This document shows positions 38,376 through 51,915 of a DNA stretch of 64,000 nucleotides, piece after piece. Origin of the DNA: Otis tarda (Eukaryota; Chordata; Aves; Otidiformes; Otididae). How positions within the stretch are numbered: position 1 is the stretch's first letter; every line of letters begins with the position of its first letter. The stretch spans positions 49,491,001 to 49,555,000 of the forward strand of contig CM048552.1 in NCBI GenBank assembly GCA_026413225.1, read 5' to 3'. Under the pieces are notes generated by a model that was not told the origin of the DNA, did not search any database, and worked only from the letters and a program-made list of their open reading frames with translations. Position numbers and translations under genes: made by a program.

Positions 38376-41300
38376 GGAAGGTCCAGTCTAGATTAGCTTC
38401 ATGGACAGACTCTCCAATGTGAACACCACTGTTAGCATTAGTGATGGCAAGCAGCAGACAGGCCACACAGAAGGGGACAGAATCAAGGTAGGTCAACACA
38501 GAAGTGCACATCCCTAACATCATCCTCATTTCCACTAATCAGAGGCTATCTGACTTTTACAGCATGAGATGTAATATTCTCTCTGTTTTTTTTCCTGATA
38601 ATCATTCTATAAATTCTTGCTATAAATGTTTTTTTTTCCTTAATTCTTGATAAACTCATCTATGACATCCTCTGACAGTCAGTATTTACTTACATATTTT
38701 AGAAAAAGCACATTCTTTAGATTTACTGTCTTTTCATCTCACTGAAGGTCTCTCTGGTTCTGTGGTGCTGGGCTGGGAGACAAAAGGCTTCAGCCCTGCC
38801 TTCCCACATACCCATCTGGAAGTTGGTGTGGTCCAGCTTGCAGCTAAAAGCCTGGACCATGGTCCACGGGGCACTTCCATCCAGCCTACTTCTTCATCCC
38901 AGGGAGCAAGAAAGAACTTGTATACACAGCAAACACAGCTGCATGCATCCTTCTGTACCTGTAACACCTTGTGCTGTTACACCTCAGCACAAACCAACAA
39001 ATTCTTCCTACTACCAGCCAGTTAGAAAGGGTGAGGGGCAGCAGCTGCTGCTGAGTGGGAAGGGGGAGGAAAAGATGAAGGAAACACTGATCTAACCTAA
39101 AGACGGGATTTATCCATGCTAGACAGTGTGAAGTACGGAAAGTATGTTTCAACAGAGCATCAAGACAGAATATGCAGTTATTAGTTCATCTGAACTCACG
39201 TAAAATTCCCCATCCTCTCAGGAGGACTTTGTTTGAGACAGCCCTGACCTAACAAAAACAATGGGAGTTTTTGAGACATACTCCTTATGCAGTAATAATT
39301 TCAAGGTTCTCCATGCTGCTCAAGCATGAACAAAATAGGTCGATATTGCAAATGCGTCTCCCAAATTACCACCATTGTTTACATCTGACTCTGGTATACG
39401 CTGAGAAATACACCAAGTTGTAATAACCATCTTTTTGATGTCAATGATTTCCCAGTCTGATGTGAGAGATTACGCTGACTACATGTATCTGTCTTCCTGT
39501 TATGTACCAGGCAGAGTATTTTGTAAGAAAGCATGCTATGGCAGTGAGAGCAGTAGATAATTCTCTTGGCCTACCAAACTCTATTAATTTTAAATTTCTG
39601 TCATATAACCAATTGCTTGGCACTTATGTTGGCTTTCAGTAAGTCATTTCAGCTAACTTAGAGGATCCTTTAGATTTTAAAGATGCTATGAAATTCCTGC
39701 TGAATACATATAGCCATTTTATAACTATTAAGCAAAATTGTTATAGATGGTTACCCACAAACTACCACACTCTTTCAAAACCAGTAGTTTACTGACTGCT
39801 CTGCTACTAAATTCCTTAACTTGTCCCAGTAGAGTAGGTCATTTTGCATTAGTTTTTGATGTGCTTAACATTACTTTAGCATTATTTTTTCTCATTTCCT
39901 ACTGATGGAAATAAAAATATATTGACGGCAACTTTCTTAAATGCAAATAATCTAATATAATAAAATACTCCTGCACTGAATCTAATATAAGAAAAAGGGT
40001 TTTGTCAAAGAAAGATAAGGGACTGCCTTGAGTTTTAACTATATTATTATTACTAAATTACGCTCCCCATTGAGAAGCATGTGATCTTGGGTGCCTTTCT
40101 GCTTTGGTTCCTTTGATGGAGGCCAGCCTACAGCTTTATTTGAATTCACTGGAACTACTACTATACTTAGTCTTAAGTACATAGTTACATGCTTGACAGG
40201 AACGAGGATTTGTTATTAGTATCTCTTACCATTAGGGCAAGAGAAGAATGACTAATGCTCTCTGCTGAACTCCAGAGTCTAACAGAGGACACGGCCGAAC
40301 GAGTCGTGTGATTAGCTACAGAAAGACCACCCATATACAGAGCTATTGACTGAATCCCAGCAGCAGATGCCAGAATGTATATGCAGCTCCTTTGCAAGGC
40401 AAGGGTAAGGTTCAGAAAATTACAGTTATATGTAGCGAGGTGTCTAAAATCAGCTTTTATTGTGAAGTAGCTCTACGCACACTGAAGACAAAGAAAGACA
40501 ACAAAAGCTGTTCAGTGATACGAGTCAGAGGCAAAGTTTTTCCATGGCAAGTGAGCAGACATAGAAAACATTGCTTGAAATCTTCCAACTCTATTCCTCC
40601 CGCAGCATGAGCCTTAGGCAAAGTAAGTGCAGGCAGGGGAAGGGTTACAGCTTTCCCAGCTGTTCACAGAGAAGGACACTTTGCACCTGTTCCCAGGCAA
40701 AGAAAGTTTGCTTTGTGTAAAAGCAGTTCATCACCCTGACGTTGGCGTCGGGGCGGTGGAGCAGGCAGAGACCAAGCGCGTTTTGGCTGGAACCAGAGTG
40801 CTACTAAGAAAGAGGGAGGCTGACGAGCAGGTCCGTTGCAATCAAGCTTCATTAGCTTTAACGTGTAAACATGCCCCCACCTGAAGGTTGATGTCACAGC
40901 AAATGCAAACAGCAGGGATGGTCAGCTAAGCAAAAGCAAGAGAAGGTGTATTTTTCACTTTAAACCCAGCTCTATTTAGTTTACTGTATTTGCTTAAGGC
41001 TGGCATACTTTTCATAGCTACTAGTGAGCTATTATTCAGAAAAACCTGCACTACAATGTCCCTGTATAACTATAAAACAATATACTCTGTGCTTCCTTTC
41101 ATGTTCTCTTGGATCTACATCTCCTAAGCTGTGGTTTATCTCAGACATTGCCATGAGGTTTGTGCCAGGCCCTCAGCTAGGGTAAGTGAGTGTAGGTCCA
41201 TGGGATCTCAGGAGAGCCCCAGAAGTTTACGCTAGCAGAGAGCATCTGGGCTGTCTTGGAAAAGTCAGTTCTCAGGCAACACAGCCATGGCAAAGGCATG

Positions 41301-44300
41301 GCCTACGATCCGAGCTGAGAAAACACAGGGAGTCAGGCAAGTATTTATATATCAAGAAAGAAAAAGAAAAAGAGAATTAAAAACAAAATTCCATAACTAA
41401 AATAGCAGCTTCTCCTTTTCTTATGTCAACTGATGACCCAGCAGTTTAAACACTTCTCCGCCTCGATGCAGGGGTCACAAGCAGGGCACAGGGGCCATTC
41501 GTCTGGGCCAGTGCAGCAGCAGTGGGATAGACCCAGATTTCCTCTACTTCTTTAGCCCTCTGACCTTCAGAACATATCACACCCTACCCCCACTTTAATC
41601 CTGGGGTCTTTACTCTGGAGCTTATAATAAATCAATAGACAGTAAAGAAAATCCCTGTGGGAGCAGCAATTGTGGCCCTATTATAAAAGCTTAAATTCCC
41701 CACCTGCCACTTGACCAGCAAGAAGCTTGGGTGCCCCACTACAGTCCAGATTATGTAAAACTATTCAAATCCTGAGTACCAGTATTTATGAAGACAGCTG
41801 TTGGGCTCTCCAACTGGGGGAGGCAGGGGCAAATGCTGCAGAGTCCAGTAAGAGTTGTCCTGCTATTCACCCTCTCAGGGATCCTTAAATGCTTTTTTTT
41901 TTTTTTTTTTTTCGTCCAGGTGGAGGGAAATGAATAATCAGTCAGTGAAATGAAAAATTCCCAAACTGAAAGTTCTCAGAAATGCCCTTTAAAAACAAAG
42001 ACCGATTCAGAGACTGTTATCCTCACACTCACTTCTCCCTCCTTCTTTCTCTCCCCACCATTTTTGGGTTGTGTTATTCGTCACATAAAGTGGCAGAAGG
42101 TGGTGGGGTGAGATGCTTTGTGAACTGGTCATTTGTCAATACCAATCAGCTTGACACATTTCTGGGAAGATGATCACACTAGAAAGATGCTATCATATTT
42201 TTAGTCCATCAAATGTTTAACCACCCCCCTTCATCTCCCTAAAGCTCTGCCATTCCTGAGTATTGCCATTCTTGGTGGTATTTCAAACTACTGTTTACCA
42301 GCAGGGGGTTGAAATTCAGTAAAACAAAGTGGTTTCCCATGGCAGTGGTTACCATGCATTGGGGAAGGCTAGAGCAAGAATCCCAGCCACTCACCGTTAC
42401 AGTCAATTGTGACTGTTGACTTCCCTGTGTTCACTGGGTTATGAATGCCCATGCCATAATTACAGGAGCAATTGGAGAAGCCCATCTCTTTACATCTCTT
42501 TTTTTCAAAGACGGGGGAGGACCAGATTCTGCTTCCACAGAAGTAAATAAGGACTGTTTTTTTACTGGAAGGCGGATCAGGCCAATGAAGTTTTACTGAA
42601 TGTGCAATGTTCATTTGACCTACATCACACGTGAGATCAGTTCTAACAATATGATGTATCAGCATTTGATAAAACCTCCAAGATGCATAACAAAAACATA
42701 CACATAGCACCCCTGTTGCACTATGACCGTAATCTTTTCAACCTTGTCTTTAGTTCTGATCAGGAGCTTGTTTCTTATCTTTGTTGCGTTTGTACAGTTA
42801 CATTTTTCATGTACAGACCCTGGCCTTTACTTTGTTTGGTTTGGCAACACAGAGATGCCATAAAACCGTGCCAAGAGCAAAGCTGGAGATCCCCTTGCAC
42901 AGAGGCTGTGCTTTTGCAGTCAGGTCAGACTCAGACCCTCTCCTCCTGGCTGACAGGCAGTGCAGGGCACGGTCATAGCCCTTGCACTTCCTTTCCTTCT
43001 AAACCAGGATCAGGTTTGTCTCATGGCACATCAGTCGTCAAAAAGGTAGATGTCTAACCCCCTCCCAACCTAGCTTTCCAAGAGAGGTTGGATGAATTGC
43101 TCACTGGGGCTGCCCTCTCCACACAGACCACAGAAGGCTGGCTGAGCCCAAATGCCTGTCTTTTCTATGGCTAAGAGTAGGTAAAGCAAATCTAGACCTA
43201 AGGGGTCATTACACCCACAAAGTTCATGCCAGGATTTTAATCTGCCACAGAAATGAAAAAATGAAGAGCAGTTTTCTTTAGTGTCCTTCATTCTGTAGAA
43301 GTTAGCATCCAACATAGAAGCCAGTGCAGACACAGTTGCAAATCTCCCTATCAGAAATTTACACTTCTGAATGAAACTTTCACAGATGAAAGGCAAAAAA
43401 ATAAACGCAATGTCAAACATGAATTCTGACGTAAAGAGAATTGTTGTGCAAAGTCTTTCATTTAATGAAATAAAGTTATACAATTAATTTTAAAGACCAG
43501 AATTCGTGTCACTGTTTTACCAACTACTTAATAATGCATAGTCCTTTCTGACTGGTTCTTGTCTATGAATTTTGAGGCAGTAGATGGGCAGGCAGAACAC
43601 ATATACCCCCTAAAACGAACTGAACACTCCTGATGTAGAGAGACTGTCAGCTTCCTTTGCAGAAGTGAGGAGCATTCAGCACAAGTTGAGTTGAAATGAG
43701 AATGGAAGGCACAAAAACCTTCATGGAAAAAGTTCTTATATATGCCACTCTATCACATTTATAGCTAATTATTTGATCATGTGAACAGCTCATAGATGCA
43801 GGTTTCAATTATAAATATTTATGCACATAGCAAAAAAAATAGCAGTTAGAAGATGTTTATCCTTCCCTGATTTGCCTTGTCAAAACATACACATGCATTT
43901 CTTTGTTTGCCTTTTTTTCCAAAGAAACATCACTGTAATTTATTAAAAAGCTTCACAGCAGAAAGGGAGCAGGAGTCACTGTCAGGTTCCAGCTCTGCAC
44001 CACTATTTGCTACCAAAGGAAGTATTCTACTGAAGCAGGGACAAGGAAAGAGGAAAACTAAAATCTAATCTGAGAAAGGGATCTTTGAAAGGGTAATTTC
44101 CTTACTGGAGTTCAAAGTACCAGGGTTTTTCTCTGCCTTGCAGAGACTCGGCAGCAGTTTCCCAGTGGTGCTGCCAATGGGCATGTTCTGGATAAACACC
44201 ACAGTTGTTCTTCCCACACACATTTGGGACACAGAGTCCACCCCTTCACTGACGTCAAGAGACTGTCCCAGGCACCTGGCACATCCTGGGATCATGCTCA

Positions 44301-44640
44301 AACCATTTGTTAACCCAACAGATATGTTAAATGGAGTGAATTTGGCAGTTTAAGGTCAGTCCCCAGAGACAGCATTATCAGAAGAGCCATTTGTCTCCAG
44401 TGGGAGCAAACACAGGCATCTATCAGGCTCCTTCTTTCCACAGCTCTTGCCAGAACCTGATAGGAAAAAAAATACCAGAACTTCAGGAATCAGGGTTCTT
44501 GTTATCCTCATTTATTGACTGTGTTTTGTTTGATTTTACGATATGTCCGGCTATCCAGCCTAGCACCAGCACTAGCAAGATAGCAACAGCTTTAACCAGA
44601 GGAGCCTCAGGAAAAACTCAAATCATTTATGTAATGTTTC
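38376..44640. other. Gene-free DNA with a CpG-richer patch
   Basis: No recognised gene. Contains T20 at 41893-41912 and a GC- and CpG-richer patch at about 40736-40850 (GACGTTGGCGTCGGGGCGG and AAGCGCG within it). Frames at 42369-42710 minus and 43070-43483 minus are open for more than 110 codons but have no recognisable domain and an unremarkable composition. Confidence 0.5.
41893..41912 (+). repeat. T20 homopolymer
   Basis: Twenty consecutive T. No adjacent retroelement is recognised; on the minus strand it could be an old poly(A), but upstream there is no gene-like sequence. Confidence 0.95.
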
Positions 44641-44644
44641 CCTT

Positions 44645-44869
44645 TCATGCTGCAACAGCATTCAGATCCGGCTGTGTCAGTGCAACAATGCGGGCACCAT
44701 TACCCAGAACATGAGCTATACAGTTTTCATCTTTATCAATTCCTTCATTCTTTCCTTTTGAACTATTCCAGATTTCAACACGCACTGAGTTCAGAGAGAG
44801 TTCAAGCTCGCTGCTTACACCAGGAGGGCTGAAGTCTTCGGTTTCCATTTCATAAGGATCGTTGCAGGT
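44645..44869 (-). CDS. Uncertain coding-like ORF or exon/pseudogene fragment
   Basis: The minus-strand frame is open from a TGA at 44870-44872 to a stop at 44645-44647. An ATG at 44846-44848 sits in a strong context (GAAATGG). The peptide is hydrophilic and acidic at the start (NDPYEMETEDFSPPG, then SSELELS) and later reads VRVEIWNSSKGKNEGIDKDE. It has no hydrophobic segment and no motif I can name. A donor-like GGTGTAAG lies just after the FSPPG codons, so it could also be part of a short exon. Antisense frames of similar length exist, so chance remains likely. I cannot identify a family. Confidence 0.18.
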   Translation of the reverse strand, partial: TCNDPYEMETEDFSPPGVSSELELSLNSVRVEIWNSSKGKNEGIDKDENCIAHVLGNGARIVALTQPDLNAVAA

Positions 44870-47743
44870 TCACAGAGCGGGTAAAAGGGAACACCTAATA
44901 TTTGTGCCAGCTTCACTGGCACTCGCTCCGTGCTGCTCAGCCTCCCAGCTCTGCTCCTCACAGAGCTGGGATGGAACTCCATTTGCAGCTAGAAAGGATT
45001 GGCACATCAAAGGGATACTGTCAAAGTGACAGGCCTAAAACTTTATCTGTCCTCTCTTGTCTATATTTGCTTGCAAAATCCACCATTACCTTTTCAATAT
45101 AGTAGTGTTTTATTTCCAGGTACAGCTTGGAGTGAATACTTTCCTAGCTCAGTATCAATGTCAGAATCATAATAGTCCTAACCTGGTGAGCAGGCAAGGG
45201 AAAATCAAAACAAAGTACCCACACACAATAAAGAGGGAGAGGGTGATGACATCTTAGGAAAGGAACAACTTTCTTTGGACTTGCAGAGCATTATCAGAAA
45301 TGACCATGAGGAAAAATAGATTTTTGAAAGTTAGGGAAATGACACGCCATGCACCTTCTCAAATGTAGGCTTCAGAGATCATATTGAAAAGCGGGCATAA
45401 TATACTGTTTTAGCTTATTATCTTACTTGTGGTCTGTGGTAACGCATCATATAACAGACCTCATCCATTACACTGCAGTGCATAATAAGGGGAGGAAAAA
45501 ATAAGAAAACATTGCATTTCTGGAAATGGAAGTGTTTGTGATAAATGGAAGATGGGAGAATTATCACTGAATGGTGTGTTCCCAATATTAATAAAAGTGC
45601 AACACTGTTCTTTAATCTTCTTTTGCATCCTACTGAGATATTTGCTTCAAAAAGAAAACAGTGGTCGCAAAAGTAAGGGAGTTCTGCTGCTGAATCAACA
45701 CACTATTTCATTTGCTGCTTTAAAATACATTGTACTATTCCATGTTATCCCTTTGGTTGTAACAGATTAGGCGACTGATCTTTATCACAGCGGTGTAAGT
45801 CGGAGCACGTCCCTTTCTGTTTGCTCAGAGAGCAGGTTCCAGCACGGGGCATGCCGGCCGTGGCAGAAGACTCGTTCCTGGGACAGTTGGAGTGACTTTC
45901 ACCCTATGGAGGGTACAGCAGCTTGCTTCTGGACTTAAAGGTGTTCCCAGTCTGACAGTGTGAATGTTTGCTCTTTGTCAGGTAGGGACAGCACTACAGG
46001 TACACAGCCAGCAGTTTGCCTAGAACTTTTGCTCACTCTTCGGTCTTTGACCAGTGCAACATGGCCACTTGCTCCTCATCATGCTACAAATAGCAAACCA
46101 AATCTGCCTTGACGCTCCTGCACCCCTTCCTTTCCCTTTAAATCAAATGGGGCTTGTAAGTACATTTGGGTGGCAGGTTTGCAAAACTGGAGGCTCCCTA
46201 AGGCAGAGCCGGTGTCATCTGATTTGCTTGCACAGGACCCAGCAGAACGAGGCCCTAAACCTAATTTGCAGCCTCTAGGCACTACAGTAATATCACTAAT
46301 TTAATACAAATGACAATGAGAGGAAGGGACATGCTATTCACAATAATAATTTCTTCCCATCCACAGATGCTTGGCAGGACTTCAGATCTGCATTTAGGGA
46401 GCGTGTAGGCTTTGCCGAAATGGCCATTCTTTGTACAAATATGCCCCCAAGCAGCAATAAAAAGAAACAGATGCAGATTAACACTAACAAATCACATACC
46501 CACTGCACTATACATGTAACCTAATGCATGTGAATAGTCCCGCTGGCCTTATATCTGTTGCAGAAGCACAGCCTTGTTGAAGGCATTGTCCTCTCCCACA
46601 GCATCAGCTCTCCCCAAAAGAGAGGAGTTTGAAGGTAAAGGGTACAGCACCCACACAGAAACTGGGGGACACCAGAGAAGGGCAAAGTGGAGTAGAGCCA
46701 CCTTCACTTTGCCTAAAAAGTTCTCAGGATTTGAGACATCTCATGAAAACTTGCTATCTCAGCTCCCTCTGTTCCCCATGGGGAGAACACGGTGGTGGGC
46801 TGATTCATACGTCCTAAGACCTAAGGGGTCTGTTATGAATCAAGGTGTCTGGAGCAGAAGGGGAGCCTGGATGATCTGCTTACACTGATCACCCAATTTT
46901 TAGATGACTAACATTGAGTGAAATAAATCTCACTTTGATGGCTGACAGAGTTATCCTGCCTACCACAGTGTCAAAAGTGAAGTGAGAGATGAGTAAGTCC
47001 ATCCCCTGCTGTCTGGGGCAGCCAGAGCTCAATTACTGTGGAAAAGGTAGCTATGACCTGTAGGCGAGCAGACCACCTACAGTAGATGCCTATCTTTGGT
47101 ATCACGTCTCCTTCCCTCCTCTGACTGCACAGAGACAGACCCTGGCAGCCCCAGCTAGGAGAAGCCTCAAAGCGCTTATTGTTCTCTTAATCTCAGACGC
47201 TACCACAGGTGTGACAACAAAATCATTCACCCAGATGAGATGACCCAGCAGTTCTCATAAGAGTTATGGATTATGATGACACTACACATTTTGGAGAAGG
47301 GATTCAAAAGTGCAGAAAGGGATAGTCAAAGAGACTGACAAAATACAGTCCATAAATTTATTTTAGCCCCAAATGTATAAAATTTGATTGCAAAATTGTG
47401 TAAATAAAGTTTTTCTTAAAAAAAAAAAGGTAAAAAGAAAACTGTGGTAAGTGGAGTGTGTGTTTATTTGTCTATATACCTATGGCTTTCTGTAGGAAGT
47501 CTCAGAACCTTGTGGCTTCTTCCTGTTTTTGAGCTGCCCTCTTGTGTCTTGTGATCAGGTGGTTTTGACTTGTATGAATTCACACCACCGTTCGTCTGCA
47601 TCCTCTTGGCATGTACAGAGTCTGAGAGTCAATGACCTTCCACACTACCTCCACTGCTCCTCTCAAAGGATCTATTATGTGGCTCACTGGAAGAGCACAA
47701 GCCTGGTTCTGTTTGAGTCAGCATGACTTACAGTATAAACACC

Positions 47744-47761
47744 AAAAAAAAAAAAAAAAAA
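47744..47761 (+). repeat. A18 homopolymer
   Basis: Eighteen consecutive A, with no polyadenylation signal or retroposed gene seen upstream. Confidence 0.93.
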
Positions 47762-48422
47762 CCTCTCCACATAGCCAGCCTCATTTTGCATTAGTCAGGA
47801 AAGGTCAAGGCAAAATTGGAGTCAGGATAAAATTGGTCAGTGTTTGGAATCAGTCCCACTTGAGCTTGATTTCCTGTTTCTGGAAAAAAAAAAACAAAAC
47901 GCCACACTGCCTCCCATTATCTGAATATGAAGTTTAGTGAATGTTGCTATACATGCCACACAAACACATTTTACATACAGTAATTCCTTGAGTGGCCTAA
48001 GAAACTATCAATATGAGTAAGGAGGCTCCGCAGGTACCAAGAAGAACCTTAAGAAATGTGAAGGTTGGAGTTTGTATTCTTTCCATCTCTATTTATATTA
48101 TAGGGTGGGTTTATTCAGAGAAGTGCCTCTAAAATTAGTGGCAAACCCTTCTAGAAATACACCCAGGCCAACAGAACAAACCAAACAGGCAGCTTCCCAC
48201 TTAGTACCCAGACCCACAGTTGTGGATTTGAGAGTAATCGAAACAGCCTGAATTTCAAACTGGGAAAAGGCAGACAAAGATGGATTGATGTTAATCAGGC
48301 TAGAAAAGTGAAAGTTACAGTCTACCTACTTTATCTGAACAAAAATAATTAAAATATCAGTCCATAAAGAGAGTGATTAGATGCATTACTGATTAAATAG
48401 CAGAAGAAAATGACAGTTTGTT

Positions 48423-48478
48423 AGCTCTCTGTTTTTAATGGAATATCTGTAGCTGTCTGTTTTTAACAGGATATCTGT
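48423..48478 (+). repeat. 28-bp tandem duplication
   Basis: AGCTCTCTGTTTTTAATGGA... at 48423-48450 is followed directly by a second 28-bp copy at 48451-48478 (AGCTGTCTGTTTTTAACAGG...), differing at a few positions. Confidence 0.8.
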
Positions 48479-51400
48479 CAAAGTTAGAAATTCAATCTCC
48501 CCCTTCCCTTCAGCCCCATTCTTCTATCTGGCAGCAAATTCTCATAGAAGAACCAAAAAACATGAGACAGACAATGAAAAAACCTCCAAGCTTTATGGAT
48601 TTGAGAGTCCAGGAGGCACAAGAAAGCACTTCACATTAGTGTTCCAGCATTGTAGATGGCCAATAGATACCCAGTAGTATCCCAGAGAAGGTATCTTTTT
48701 TAATAGCATTAACTGGCAGTTATTTTCTTGCTCTGTGTTATTCCAGCCTCAGTATTGTCCATTAGTTGTCTGCATCCCCATCTTGACTACTGAAAGTACA
48801 GTCCTTTCACAAAGATTAGAGCGAAGAGGATTTAAGTTTGAGGGTTGTTGGGGTGGGTTTTTTTTGTGGCCTTCCCACAGCAACTCACTGTCCTCTCCTC
48901 TCTGATGGACTATTTCTGGAGTGGAAAAAAATAATCTCCACTCACCATACATAGATATGACCTTCTCATTTTTCTTCTGAATGTTATTTCTTAAGTACAC
49001 ACTAAAATGGAGATTTCTGCAACACTAACCTGCTTTTCTCTAGCTGAAGTAAGGGGTCGTCATGTCTCACATCTTTCCAGTGATGGTGAAGGTGCGAAAT
49101 CTTTCAGAAATGCAAGGCATTGTGACTTCCATGAGTCAATCACAAACCTCTTTATCACTGTTTCATAAGAAGTGCTCTTTGTTTTCACAGGGACACAGAT
49201 GATGCAAGCAGTAAGTCTTAAAACTAAGCCATTTTATTCCAGAAAATACCTTTGATGCTCCCGGATTCACAGCCATGTAACTGTTCATCTTCAGTTTCCT
49301 CAGCTCCCCACAGCCATCCTTTGATTTCATATCTCCAGATATCCAAATAATGACTCCAGCTCTATTTCCCCCAACAACCCTGAATATATGTCAGTACAGC
49401 TGATGTCTTCTCCCACTCTCTACCATATGCATTCTGCTCCATGTTGCCAGCCTTCTAAAGCTCTTCATCTTATTTTCTCACCATCATTTACCCTGGTACA
49501 GTTCAGTCACTGTGCAGAGTCTTGCAGTACCCAGCAGGGCAGACACCTTGTCACTGCCCATGAATAAGCCATTACTCCAGAGAAACTGGGAAGATGTAAC
49601 TTGATGGGGAGAGAGTTAAAAAGCCCAGAAGCCAAGCTCCCTGTCCCAGGAGGAGAAATTTTGCCTGTCCAGAGTGATCTTGTCCCAGGTCTTTCCTCCC
49701 TGCCTGAGCTTTTCTGCCCTGCCACAACTGTGCATGGCCCCCTCCAGCCCAGCTCAGCCCCAAGAGGGGAATGACAGTCAGCACGACAATGGCCATGAGA
49801 GACAGAGTGGGAGACACGTCTGAAAAGTCTTCCTGCTCCCTTGCTCAACCTTAATTTCCGGTGTACTGAGTCATAGATTAAAATGGAAGAACAAGCCCTG
49901 GGACTTCCTAGTAGAACTGCTGCCTCAGCTCCTGTATCACACCCACTTACAACATTGAGCACAGATTGCACTCTGCAAAGGATAAAGAGATCATGCAAAG
50001 GAAGGGCAGCAGTGCAAGGCCAGTAAAAGTCTCACAACTGGTTTATTTGCTCTGGGTATTGTATATACATTGACAAAGGTTATGTTGCTCCTATGCTGAA
50101 GTAATAGCATTGTGAATGACACCAGCTAGAAAGTCAACAGTGATGATCTGCTCCTCCTCAGTACTGGCAATACTTGCCAGCTCTGCGGACAACCTCAGGG
50201 AAGGTAGTGCTGATCTGTGTGCTGACTGCCCTGGGGTGTGAGAACAAGGGAGCAAAGGATGTTCATTGTAGTTTTTTACTATTGATCTGGAATCAGTTTG
50301 CCAGCCGTTAATTATAAGCCAGTCAGCTTACACAAATAGAGTAACATATAGGCAGATGGCGCTCATTGCCCACCTGCTGGAAGACCCATCTTCTTGTTGG
50401 CAGATGTGACACAACACTAGAAAGTGACATGGCCAAGCCAAGCAATAGGGATGCACCTCAGCCAGGGCAGCATGCACAGAACTCCAGGAAAGTCTGAGAA
50501 GTTGCTCCAGAGCTTGCAAATACTTCAGAACAGCACTGTTGCTTGAACGTATACAGCTTTAGTTTAAAAATAAGAGACAGAGCTAAATAAATAGACTCCA
50601 TAGCAAACGCAGCAGAAGTGTAGGAATGTCTGTATTTGCCCTTCAGATAAGGGCACATCTGCCTTCAGACTAACTGGCTGAAATTTCAGACACAACTGTT
50701 ATATTTTCTAAGACCAGGCATAACAGGACCATTATTTGCATCATCACTGTGAAACAGGAAGGAAACCCAGGAAGGACACAGCCAAGAGCAGAAAGGGAAG
50801 TGGAAATGACATATAATGATGCAATGATTCAAAATCTGTGCAGAGGCTAGCAACCAGAGCTTGAAATTAATCATAAAACAAAGATAAGATTTTGAATTGG
50901 TGAATGTGATCTGAAAAAGTAGTAAGACACAGTATTGTGATGTGGATATAGTGAATGTCAAAGGACAGCTTGGTACAATGTACAGCATGGAGCACAGCTC
51001 AGTTCTCTGTTTTCTTGGTCTTCTTCCTCACAAATAAACTCTAGAAACTTATGCTAAGGCAAATAGCTCCAGCTCCAGGACAATAATTTCCTGAATTCTG
51101 CACAAGTGTTCATTACTCATTAAATGAGAAAAATGGAAAAAAAAAACCAACCACAAAACCCTCTCAGCAACAGAATGCTACTTATAAGAACTACACCATT
51201 TTCAGAAATTAGGAAAAAGTAGGGCAAAACAAATATTTTTGCACATTTTGTAAGAGATTTTTGAAAATGTTTCTTAGAGCACTCTAGCAAAAAGTCCTAT
51301 ACACATGCCCACATGATGGCTTTTAATAATGAAAAGAGAAGCTAATTCAACTAATTTCTTACAGTGCAAAACAGAAAACTTGCTAGCAATTTATTATCAG

Positions 51401-51800
51401 GAGCTTTACTTCTATTGCTTCTTTTAATGTAAATTGCTAAGTTATTTAAACAATCTACTTCATGATCTTTAAGGAGTTTAGTTAACAAACTCACATAGAA
51501 TTGTCCTACTGATATAACATCTAACAGATTTCAGAACATGACCTAAAACCATTGACACTTCACTTCCTCTTTTTATTCTGTATTTTTTCTAAACCAATAC
51601 ATGCGTATAGGTAGCTCTGTGTGTAGCACCTGACAACCATATTTAACATGTTTCATCTTGGTGTTCATCTTAGCATATTATCATCACTTTGGCAGTATGT
51701 ATGGCTTCACAACAGAAGATACCATATTGTAAAATATTCCTAATACACATAGATATAAAAGCAATTTCATTAGCCAGGATCGTTTTTTTAAATGTAAAGT

Positions 51801-51915
51801 CTTTCTCAGCACAGAGGAAGAAACATGATGAAAAGGACTAAGCTGACAGAATTTGGATCAGGGAATCTAGATTTAGCCTCCACCATTTTCCTATATACAC
51901 CAGTAGAGTCTAGTG
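51801..51915. repeat. Copy A of a diverged dispersed pair
   Basis: This segment is colinear with the one at 52298-52412: CAGAGGAAGAAACATGAT here against AAGAGGAAGGAACATGAT there. About 48 bp later, GGAATCTAGATTTAGCCTCC here corresponds to GGAGTCTGTGCTTAACCTCC there, and the match continues through CCATT and ACAC-AGTA segments. The family is unknown to me. Confidence 0.55.

Larger units (their letters stand above)
44870..51800. other. Gene-free DNA with simple repeats
   Basis: No recognised gene. Holds a CpG-richer patch at about 45790-45885, an A18 run at 47744-47761, a 28-bp tandem duplication at 48423-48478, and a G/T-rich patch with a T run at about 48842-48866. Its reverse complement type, an A run followed by CCAACCACAAAACCC, is at about 51137-51157. 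The longest frame, at 49507-49998 minus (163 codons), is overlapped by another minus frame and has no recognisable domain. Confidence 0.5.

Noticed and set aside
40862-40885. TGTAAACATGCCCCCACCTG as a miR-30-like microRNA
   Set aside because: Only the first eight bases agree with the miR-30 seed, and no pairing arm of a precursor is visible nearby.
46574-46888. 104-codon plus-strand open frame
   Set aside because: It starts at TTG rather than ATG, has no recognisable domain and overlaps a second plus-strand frame at 46629-46817.
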